From assembly GCA_029962745.1 (NCBI GenBank), contig CM057151.1:39097136-39161135 (forward strand): DNA of 64,000 nt, given 5' to 3'. The position numbers and the translations under genes are program-made. The stretch comes from Echinometra lucunter. Lineage: Eukaryota > Echinodermata > Echinoidea > Camarodonta > Echinometridae. This document shows, piece after piece, positions 49,001 through 61,000 of the stretch. Position 1 is the first letter of the stretch; each line of letters starts with the position of its first letter. The notes under the pieces are model-generated. The model saw only the letters and a program-made list of their open reading frames with translations, was not told where the DNA came from and did no database searches.

Positions 49001-52000
49001 GACTCGTCAATGAGGTAATGTAAATATTAAGCCACTGCAGTTTTGCCTCCTCTATTGATAACAGTTTCTAAAATCCGTCAAAATTGCATGCGATTATCTC
49101 AATGTACAATGTTTTATTACTGCAAGTGCTAGCCCGCCGCAGATTGTCCATGTGCCTACGTCATCATTGGGGACCCTTTTCGCTCGCAGCCACTTCTGGG
49201 TTTTGAGAATCAGAGGGGCATTTTGGGAAACTGTGTTTTTAGATAATTTCTTGGAATTTACAGGAGCAATAATGAACTCCACTGTCTTCTACATACTTTC
49301 CCGTTTCCCTCCATATATAAACTGGCCAGCAAAAGAAAGTACCCACTTCTTTCAAAGGCTGCACACAAAAATTCACCCCATAGAAATAAACAATTTTGTA
49401 CACAGGTATGGTGCAATATCCATTAGTAATCACATACCCAACAGGAAGTGATTATCTTTATTACAAAGAAATAAAATGACATGTACAGCATCTTGGTCAC
49501 TGAATCAAAAGTCACAAAATGTAACAGAATGAGCCGTCCAGGTTTTACACAAAAGTCAATGTCAAAGGATGAAATAAACCAGACACAAACAACAATGTTC
49601 AATAATGTGTATGTCCTCCTCGTGCCTGGACACATTCCAGGCATCTCTGACGCATGCTTTGGACAAGTTGTCTGGCGTAGTCCTGGGGAAGTTCTGTCCA
49701 TTCCTCCTGCAGAGCTTGGATCAATGTTTGCCGATTGGTAGGAGGCTGTTCCCTTGATCTCACCCGTCTGCCAAGAACAGCCTCCTACCAATCGGCAAAC
49801 ATTGATCCAAGCTCTGCAGGAGGAATGGACAGAACTTCCCCAGGACTACGCCAGACAACTTGTCCAAAGCATGCGTCAGAGATGCCTGGAATGTGTCCAG
49901 GCACGAGGAGGACATACACATTATTGAACATTGTTGTGTCTGGTTTATTTCATCCTTTGACATTGACTTTTGTGTAAAACCTGGACGGCTCATTCTGTTA
50001 CATTTTGTGACTTTTGATTCAGTGACCAAGATGCTGTACATGTCATTTTATTTCTTTGTAATAAAGATAATCACTTCCTGTTGGGTATGTGATTACTAAT
50101 GGATATTGCACCATACCTGTGTACAAAATTGTTTGTTTCTATGGGGTGAATTTTTGTGTGCAGCCTTTGAAAGAAGTGGGTACTTTCTTTTGCTGGCCAG
50201 TTTATATTAACCCTATTCCGTGATTTTCTTTGAATTTCACCTTTAACATCACCATCTGAAAGACATGGCAAATGCAGATTTATATCTTGCCAAAGGACAT
50301 TAGTGCTGTGGCAGGGATTCGAACCCCGGACATTGTGGTTCAAAGTCCGGAGACTTATCCACTGGGCCACAACACCTGTGGACATACATGTAGTGAGAGT
50401 ATATTATAAGCAGTTTCATGCCAATTTTCTTATTGCTACCAAAACTGTACATGAGCCTTAAGTTTATTACTTTATTTCAGAGATTTTTTCTTTCTTTTAG
50501 AGTTTGACATAGGAAAATCAATATCTTATCTGACTTTACAGAGTCGATCATAGCGAGTGATCCTCACTTTGATCAAACTGGACGATGTACGTTGAGTCCT
50601 GCTGAAGCCTTTGATCGTTCTATCAGGAGATCTGTACGATGGGTGGCAGTCAAAGAGAAGTACAACCTAAATCAGCCGAATGATGGAGCTATTGTTTCAA
50701 GGTTTGATTTTACTGTTTTACTTCTTCACCCATTCGATTGAAAATCATGCCCAAGAATGTCGAATGTTTAACTAAATGTTTGAACTTTAAAAATAACACT
50801 GTGATTGATAATTTGCGATACATTTACCAGTTTATAAGTTCAAAGATAATTATGCAATTTCAGCCATTCCTATGCATACGAACGAGGCTGCCAACGTTTC
50901 ATTCACCGTGCCTTCTACTAATACACATGTAGGTGTTTGAACCAAGACGTGGGTCTGTTCATTCATGAGCTGATGTTCATCCCAACCATTGAAAGACTGG
51001 GGACAGAAGAGCAGAAAGCAAAATGGCTGCCTATGGCAAGACAGTATAAAATAATAGGAACCTATGCACAGACAGAGCTGGGACATGGTGAGCACACAGT
51101 ACTAGCGTAAGCTAACTTTCAGTGGTGGATCCAGGATTAATTTTTGAGGGGGGGGGGAGGGGCTACCAAAACTTTATGAGAGCCCCCCCCAAAAAAATTT
51201 TAATGTACATTTTAGTGTCTTAATATGCTGAAAGAGGGAATGCAATAAAGGATGGCATCTTTTTTTTTTCTTTTTTAAACTGAAACAAATTGTTGCATAT
51301 CGAGTGACCCTATTCTCTTGGATCTGCCACTTTTTTTTTAGAATTCTTTAAAGTGATTACACAATGGTAAAAAATATTTTGATATATGATCGAGAATAGA
51401 ATTCTAAGAAGAATAACATTAAAAATATGATGATTTTCAATCGAAATCAATGCATTTTGGCTAATTTTATCATAAAAAGTGAAGAGCTGACCAAAAAAAT
51501 TTGAGGATGAGGTATGACGTAAAAGTGGGTACCCAGCTTCGCGCATTGCAGTTGTGCTGCGCGCTAGACTGTACAATATGTATTATACCTTGCGCGCATT
51601 TTGCTATAAGTGCGCGACAAGGTACCCACTTTGACGTCATTTTGACGTAAAAGTGGGTACCCAGTTGAAAATGGGTCACAGCTGAGGGGTCAAAAATATC
51701 CTGAAATCTTACCACATTTGGGGGTTTCCTTGGCAACACGACTTTTAAAAAAACTTTAGACAAATGATTTTCTGCTAATAAAATCATGCTCTTTCAAATG
51801 AGCTAACATTGTTTCAGCATTGGGTACCCCCTTTAAATAACTTATTCCTGACAAAGCCCAAGTCAACTCTGGATTAAACCGTCAGGGTTATGCTGCTGTG
51901 TTTATTATTCATGAACGCTTTTTTTTTTCCAGCCCAGAATTACCATTCTTAAACGTGTATAGATTGAAAACTAAGTTGTGTGCATGAAAATTTTCATTGG

Positions 52001-55000
52001 TTATTACTTTTAAACATGTTAGTTACTGTTTTATTTAAAACACACGTACAAAAAAATGTATTTTGGAACATGGTTAGGAGGCTGTCTGAAGTCTTAAGAA
52101 GGCAACTGCATTCTTTACAGTGTTAACAAGTTTAAAATATGTTAGTCTGCATGCATACTTCTTATGTTACTCCGACATGTACTAGGACCCCATTGCCTAC
52201 AGGAACCAGGGGAGCGTTTCATGAAGTGTCTTGTCAGTGATTTGTACTGACAAATTTGCTCTCAGCCAATTAGATGCAAGGATTTCAGTAGCTTATGACG
52301 GTTGTCAGTAAAAAATCACTGACAAGACACTTCATGAAATGCTCCCTAGGTGGTCCCTTTATTACTCTATAAGCCAATATTTTCGCGTACAGATATTTTC
52401 GCGAATCAGAGGCTCAGACATTTTCGCGAGTCGTTTATTTCACGAGCACAAGAGCAGTAGCAAGATGGGACTTGCAGTAAACTTATTTGTACATGAAAGA
52501 GCCATATCGGCAGATTTGTAGGATTTGTTTTTCGATTTTTTTTTGCCAATACCATCACACTCGTAGCTGGCGATAAACAAAGAAAGCCATCATAAAACCC
52601 CTGATTTCTTGATTTATAGCGCGTTTTCGGCAACTCTTTTTTCTTATCATCCCACTAAGGCCCCGTATGCTTTGGAAAAATGGCACCGATTCCGCATTTT
52701 TGGTAGCAGAATTTGGCTTTTTATAGCGGTTTGGAGGTGATTATGGAACTAACTTGCAGTGAGTGACAATTTCTCTGTGTGTTGTGATGCTACACACGGA
52801 GTGAAGGACTGCTGCACTTTCCGCACGCATAGTGCACGGCAATGGCAACAATGTGCTGATGACGCCGAGAGCTAAAGCAAACGTAATTGCTGATATTTTC
52901 GCGTGTTGTTAAATTCGCGATAGGTGAGTGATTCGCGAAATCCGCGAAAATAAAACCACCACGAAAATTTCAGCTCATACGGTATTCCATTCATGACAGA
53001 GGGTACAATTTGTGTGGTTCGAGCCAATAACCTTTGATGTAGAACCCTGAAAACACTAAATACATAAGCAATAAAATCCTTAAATTGGCAATGTGACAAA
53101 AAGTTTGAAATCACTGTTATTCAAGCAAATTTGCAACTTTTGAACTTCTCAGCAAACTTTTTGTCCATTTATATTCATTACAGGTACATGACTTGTTGTT
53201 AGAAGTGTACATGTAGCAATAAAAGGAAGATATTGGTGTTGCCAATTTGAAGAAGAAAATCTGATCAATTTAGGCTTTACACAATTCCTGTCATGAATGA
53301 ATTAAGCTTATGGGAATGAATGAATTCAGTAAACAACAGGTTAAAAGTTTCAAAGAGACTTTGCTGATAGAGAAAGAGAAATATCCTTGATGTGTAATAT
53401 TTTACTGTTTTGATTCACTGCAATTTGCAGGCACCAACTTGAATGGTTTAGAAACTACAGCCACGTATGATGAGAAGACGCAGGAGTTTGTTCTCAACTC
53501 TCCAACATTGACTGCTATGAAGTGGTGGCCAGGAGGATGTAAGTTATCTGCAGAAATATTTGTTCAGATATTGTGGCTTTCATGATAATGATACTGATAA
53601 TATGTTACATTTATATAGCGCATTACGTGAAGACTTCAAAACACTTTGCAGTATTACTTTTATTAACCCCGATTACTGGATTTGTTGGCTCTACACAAGT
53701 GTACGCCAGCTCCACTCCTTTAATAGGGTGCATTCCTACCACTTTGCACTGTTCATGTGTGCAAATGTAGGATTAATGTCTTGTGGTCAGTCCATAGGGT
53801 TGGGTCAACTCTTGTGACATACCAGAACTGAAAAACAGGGCTTTACTTAAATCTAAGCAACATTTTTCAATAGTAATTTCAACAAGAAAAGTGTAACCAG
53901 CTAAAGTTGGAAGTACTCCTGGGTCATGCTTTATTAAAATTACACAAACCAAAGTTCGTGTTAATGTTACATAAATGTGATGTCCTTGTAAGGCGTCTTA
54001 TCTTTATGTTGTTGTGCGAAAGAACGCATCCAGAACACAAAATGGAAAATTATTGAAAATCAAATTTGTCAAACAATGATTTATAATTTCATGGGTAGCA
54101 TGTAGACCTTGTAAATTAATATATGATCTATTTGTGGTATGATCTTTGCTAAAATTCCATTCCAATATGTCAAAATAAACATTTTAGTTTTTGCATTTTT
54201 GTATTTTGTGTTATGGACGCATTCTTTCACACACCGACATAAAGATAAAACGCCTGATGGAGGTAAACAAAGAAATGTGCTTCATGCATATTAAATCCAT
54301 TACAGATTATCCAATGAAACGGCATGCTTTAACAGTAGAAGACAATTACACATATGTGCTCATTGCATCAAAAATTGTCAAAAGAGGAGTTGATCTTCAG
54401 TGTTTAATGGATGAGCTCATACCTCTGTTACATGGACATTGCTATGGACATTACTATTTAAGTTGACCCTTGCCAAAAGCCGATAGTGCCGCAGCAGGAC
54501 TCGATAACGCAAAACATGTGATCCACAGTCTGGGACCGTATCCACTAGACCACAACACCTCCCTAATGGAATGAGGACTTGTATTGATTAACCAGTATGG
54601 CAGCAATCAGGATGGACCCAGGATTCTATCTGAAGGAGAGGGGGTGGGGGTATAATTTCACCCCAAAAAACTCTTACAAGCAAGAAAAAAATATGCTGTA
54701 GGTTGTCACATTTTTGAGGTGTACTGTTGAAAGCAGATGGATATTCTTGTGTTCTTGGGGTATGCTAGATTGGGTTTTAAAAGAGGGTGGGAGATGTGGG
54801 AGGCACGGGCAGTTTGTGCTTTCCTTTTAAATCTGCCACTGAAACATTGACGAAAGAATCGGTGGAAGAGTTTATATGCAAAAACAGATAAATACCATTT
54901 TTGAATATTTTAAAATAAGGTCACCATCACTAGTACAAAATAATACTTTTCAAATGATATATTGCTCATGACATATAAAGGAATATTGTTTGAAATTATG

Positions 55001-58000
55001 GTCAAAAGCAGCATATATAATCTAATTTTTTTTTTTTTGTTATATCTTTAAAATTTTCAAATATATCAATTAGACAAAAAGGGATGTATGGGTTTTTGCA
55101 TTCAAACTCCTCATTTTCTCTTCTCATTGTAGTGGCCAAGTCATCTACACATGTCGTTCTGATGGCCCAACTTATCGTTGGAGGCAAGGGATATGGTCCT
55201 CATTGCTTCATCGTTCAAGTGAGAAGCCTTGAGACACACCAACCCCTTCCAGGTGAGAATTGTTCATAACAAGGCTTATAAAATCCTCCAAACAGAGAAA
55301 TAAGAATAGGAATAGATTTCAGGGCTGGTATTCTGAAAATTGTTTTATCTTTTATCTTAGCTTCACTCCTTCAATTGTCATAACAAATTGGTTTGAAGTG
55401 CGCAAAATTTTGCCCATGGACCAGCACGCAAGTCAAAAAAGTGTGGTGTAAGCCAATGGCGTACCCTATTTCTGATTGCTATGACAATTAGAATTGTAAA
55501 AATGTACATTGTACTGAAAGAAAATGTTATACTCTTTTTGATAAAACAGTCTCTCCGGTTTACATTGAATGGCTACATAGTTATTTTGAAATCTGTGTTT
55601 GGGAAGGTATAAGCCCTGTGAAATGAGGTTCATATCAATATTTTATCGTTTTGTTCACACATGTTTATATTGAAGGTTGCCCTTCAGTGCTGGAGACTGT
55701 GCACCAAGAAGTGTAGTCCCAATACCGTTGTATGATACATGGTCTAATGATGATTGTTCCATGTTTAGTTTTGTTCTTTTGTTACATTCTTAACTTCAGC
55801 ACTAGACTCAACAATTTACTAAATTACAACTCTAAACGTAATGTAAGCCACACTTGCAGCCTTAATTAACTCTATTTGATTAAGATTAATTGACTCTACA
55901 CTAATAAGCACAACATTTTACAAGAAAAATGTAGAACAAACATTTCAAAAGAAAGTGCGGAACAAATATGAAATATCAAATCATCCACAATACAGTAGAT
56001 GTGAGCAGGGGCAGCGCAATAGGGGGAAGCAGGGGGGCAGCCGTCCCCCTATGATTTTTCAAGTGGAAAAAAGAAAGAGAAAAAGAAGAAAAAAGAGGAG
56101 GAAGAAGAAAGAAGAGTATTTGGAAAGAGAGAGCTGGGTCATGCAACTATACAGAGTGAGTCATAAAAAAATGTCCCATCATTTGGAAGTTGTCTTGTTT
56201 GAAGTGTGAACATTCAATGATGGGTTTCATGATATGTCTTGGTAGAGTTATCCTCCCAGCATTTATTGGTACCCTTTTCATTTGGAACTTTGCATGCATT
56301 GACTGAATAACAGACAATCTTGCGCCAAGTGGATGGGTGAAGAATAATACTGAGGACGAACCATGATACTTGTGCTAATTACAAAGGGCTGAACATAAGT
56401 AACTGCTGCCAAATCAGGCAAGTCCTTTTGTAGGCAAGTACAACAAAGACACAGATTTCAATTGTCATTGTTAACCAACAAACAAAAGTCATAACCAACG
56501 AGATACATTTCAGATAGCACATTGGATTAATGTGCACTTGGTGATGGTAATGATGATGATGGTCGTGCTGGTGGTGGTGGTAAAAATATTTAGGGAATGA
56601 CCACTTAAACGTTCAGCGATGCTTGGTAAAAAAAATCAGTGCTTATTCTGAAAAGGAAAATGTTAACACTGCATTATGACTTTTTTTTTGCTCTGTGGAG
56701 GGGGGGGGTGTGTGGGGGGGTGTGCGTGTGTGTGTGTGTGCGGGAGGGGGTTGTGTGAGGACATATCATGAAACCCATGAATAAATGTTCATACTTCAAA
56801 CAAGACAACTTCAAAATGATGGGACATTTTTTTTCTGACTCACTCTGTATAATACCCAATACCCTTGTCTATTCATTTAAAATGTAAATGAACTCACCTT
56901 TGGGTCATCTTGCTTCCTTCCCTATCAAAATATCCTGGTGCTAACCCTGGATGTGAACCCTTTGAAGTGCAACTAACAATTTTTTTTTTTTGATGGAAAC
57001 AGGTATGACTCTTGGAGACATTGGGAGAAAGACATCATTTGATGCTGTAGACAATGGTTTCTTGATCATGGCTAATGCTCGCATTCCTCGTCTCAACATG
57101 TTGATGAAATATGCTGAGGTAAGTTATTCTCTTCTGTAGTTTTAGGATTTTTGATTTCTTATGGGATGATTATAGGATTGATGAAATTGTAGTATTTCAA
57201 GCAGTGACATTAAGACTCAGTCCATCTAAGGATTAATTCAACGTATTCAGTTCAAAATTCTTCTCCTTGCCTTCAAAATTCGTAATGGTGATTGCCCCAC
57301 GTATCTTTCCAGTCTTGTAAAATCCAAACCCCCCTCCTCCAGGTTGAGAGCTTCAACTTCCTCTCACTTTCAGTTAATGCCTGGCCCCCGTGTGAAAACA
57401 AGATACGGTGATAGAGCTCTTTCTGTCGCTGCTCCCCAATTGTGGAATAACCTTCCTGCCTTCATTCAAAACGCCCCATCGCTACATACTTTCAAAACAG
57501 TGTTAAAGTCCCACTTATTTAAATCTGTATAGGTCGAATTGATTTGCCTCTTGTAATATAAATTTAATCGTGGTGCTGCTGTCCCAGCTTTCCATTTGGT
57601 ATAAGGATAGAACTTTACTTAATGGCTGCGGGGACAACAGCAACACTGCGCCTAGAAACATAGTATTAGGCGCGTTATAAATGTGCTCTATTATTATTAT
57701 TATTATTAATCAGTTACTATGTTAAGAATTTCATCAGAATCCAGTGACCGTTACAATAACATGCTGTAAAGTGCTTTGATCAATTGTTTCATTGGAGAGC
57801 TGTTACATGCATTATAATGTATATGTCATATTATGAATATGATGATTATTGTTATAAAGCTTTTTAAATTCTCATTATCTTCTTGTAGGTAACTCCTGAA
57901 GGCATATATAATCGTCGTGGCAACCCGAAAATCACCTATGGGAGTATGGTACTTGTTAGGACCAAGATTGTTCAAGCCGCATCCTATGAAACTGCCAAGG

Positions 58001-61000
58001 CTCTCACTATGGCAACACGATACAGTGTCATCCGCAGACAGGGTTCCATAGACAAGAAGTGGGTTTGTTGTGATGTTTGTACTTGTATTTTTGCAGTAAT
58101 GGCTTCAATTGCCAATAGGAGCTGGATGGTCCCATTGTTAAAGATAAACTGGAGTTCTGGTCATGAGATCATAATGTAAGAGAAGCTGTTCCAAAGCAAC
58201 TGGGAGAGTTAGATTAGTTGTATTTAAACACAGGTGTCTAGTGTGAGATTTGGAAATTATTGAATTGATAAGAAATTCACTTACTTTCCCCCAAAGATAC
58301 TTGCACTGCACAAAGAAATGAATATATGGGACTGCACAAAAATCTGGCATGAATGTTACCCCCATACTTTTCAGCTTTTTCTTGTCATATTTCCAATATG
58401 AGGGCATTTGAAGAGCAATCCTTCTTTATTACATGGAAAGAATGAATAACCTCACAAATTATTTTTTTAACCTTTCCCAGAACTTGAGCTTCTCTTTAAG
58501 TCTAGACGAGAATGTATGAATTCAGTAGTCAGTAGGTTGATGTTGTCAGTGAAACAAATGTAGATTATTAAGTTTAAAGTTCTAATCATTTAATGTAAAG
58601 CAACCTGCTCTTTAACCACATCATTTGTTTCTTTTTATGAACAGCAGTCTTGAAAGTAAAATTGTGATATTATAAAGAGCAATAATTAAAATAGGATTTT
58701 GTCTTTTTTCTGAACACTTTTTAGGAATTTGTACCTGTTTTCTGTAATAAGAAAAAACACTCCCTCTTCTTAAATTCATGGGTGACATTTGACTCACCCA
58801 ATTGAAAATATCAACACTGTTGGTCTATTTGCTCTACTTGTGGGGAAGGGGGGGGGGGTTGTGTTTTAAAATATCTTTAATTTCCCAATCCTTGTAAACA
58901 AGAGTTTGCTGTCTTACAGTATGAGACCCAGCAGCTTAATGCTAGGTTTACACTTATGTTCCTGGCAGCCCGGTTTGTAGTCTAGTTCTGGACATAGATA
59001 TTTATCACTCTACACCTTTCTGTTACATTGATGTTACGTTTGCACTATGTTCCCGGCGACAGCAGTCAACTTTCTGGCAACCGTGGACACAACGAGATGG
59101 ACGTGACACAACGAGATGGACGTGACACAACGCAAAGGGGCGGGATGAGCAAACATGGCCGGGCCAGATTTTTAAACTGTCAAAAATTTGCCATGGTAGT
59201 CACGGTGCAGATGAGAAACCTAGTGGGAGAGCAGCAAAACAGGACAGGACGTAATAGGCCGTGACAAAACTTGGAGACGTTCCCTAGTGCGCTGTGGGAT
59301 TTTGGACATTTTTGCTCCCTGCCCCACTACGGACCTTCTCCAAGTTTTGTTACGGCCTGTTATGTCATGTCACGTTTTGTCCCGTTCCCCCCCCCCCCCC
59401 CGGGTTTCTCATCCGCACCGTGACTACCGTGGCAATTTTTTTAAATTGATCCCTGGCAATCACGGACTGTCACGTTTGCCCATCCCGTCCACCTGCGTTG
59501 TGTCATGTCCATCCCTTTTTGTCCACTGTTGCCATGGTTGCCAGAAATGTGACAGCTGTGGCTGCTGGGAACAAAAACATAGCATTCAGAGAGAAATAAG
59601 TAACCACGACGAGAACTAGACTACAAACTGGGCTGCCGTGGCCGCCGGGAACATAGTGTAAACCTAGCATAAGCTTTTCCCTGTTATCGCTTCTGTCTGT
59701 CTTTCAACATCCATTCATATGTCACTCCCAGTGTTTCTGAGGTTCGTATTCTAGATTACCAGACCCCCAAAACACAAGCCCTTCTTTGGTATTGCTCCTA
59801 TTTCTCTTTTATTCTCTTTTAACCCATTCGTGACAGAAGGTCCAAATTATGTGGTTTGGTTTAATAACTTTTGATGCAGAGCCCTAAAAATCATACCAAA
59901 TACATGAGCAGAAAGAGCCAAAAATTCTACACTTACTGTGCCCATTTTCGTTCCATCAATATTTGTTGTTTGATGCTGATATGTTTGTAAAGGAAAATAA
60001 GCATTAAAATCCTTAAATTGGCAATGCAATGAAAATGTTAAATTTACCATTTTTCCCTGTAAATTGGCAACTTTATGACTTCTCATCATATATTCAGTCA
60101 ATTTGTATTTATTTCAGATAAATGATGTTTTATAAGAAAAATGTAGCAATAAAAGAAAAATGTTGGTGTTGCCAACTTGAAGAATAAAAGCTGATCAAAT
60201 TAGGCTTTAAATAATTCCTGTCACGAATGGGTTAATGTTTTAATATTCATTCACACTCATTCCCAGTGGTCCTGAGGTCCCTATTTTAGATTATCAGACC
60301 CAACAGCACAAGCTATTCCCTGGTATTGCTCCTCAGTAAATGATGTTCGTATTCTCTTGGTGGTCTAGAAGTTCACTATTCTTGATCACCAGACCCCCAA
60401 AACACAAGCTCTTCCTTGGCATTGCTCCTATCTCCCTTTTATTCTCTTTTAATGTTTTGATATCTGTTCGATGCTCATTCCCAGTGGTCCTGAGGTCCCT
60501 ATTCTAGATTATCAGACCCAACAGCACAAGCTATTCCCTGGTATTGCTGCTGCCTATGCATTCAAGTTTGTCAGCTTGCGTCTCGAGACGATGTATCTGG
60601 AGAATGAGGCAAAGCTGCAGAGGATGGACTTCAGTTTGCTTCCAGAGGTTAGTATTCATTTTATTTTTTGGCTTAGATAGACACATCCGCCCATATTCAC
60701 AAATGTGTACTAAGTTAAACCATGGTTTAAATCTGTGGGTTTTTTTAGCCAAATGTGACAACTTTGTCTATGCTGTTATGTTCCTAAATGTTCACTGGAC
60801 TTCTTGTCTCATGCTTTGATGGTCAAGAAAACTGTTAAACTTATCATTCCCAGGAAGATTTTAATAGTGTGAGTACCAAAAATGCTGATAAATCGAACAT
60901 CTACTGATGGAGATTTGCACCGAATTTGGTTCCCCATTGTTAGGCCACTGATTTGAACCATGGTTTTACTTAGTACACCTTTGTTTAGACACAGAATGAT

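Larger units (their letters stand above)
49315..50207. mobile_element. Hairpin of two inverted Tc1-like transposon ends
   Basis: The left and right halves are near-perfect inverse complements for about 430 bases, with a centre near 49765. The outer ends ATATAAACTGGCCAGC and GCTGGCCAGTTTATAT sit next to TA. Each half carries the same C-terminal transposase fragment pointing outward. This is a head-to-head fusion of two 5'-truncated Tc1/mariner copies. Confidence 0.92.

Noticed and set aside
49423..50041. Mirror-image ORFs with [19 protein letters not shown]
   Set aside because: Alternative frame of the Tc1 transposase tail; the correct frame ends RGGHTHY.
50310..50380. A functional tRNA gene on the minus strand
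   Set aside because: It matches the head of the dispersed SINE family, with related partial copies elsewhere in the window.
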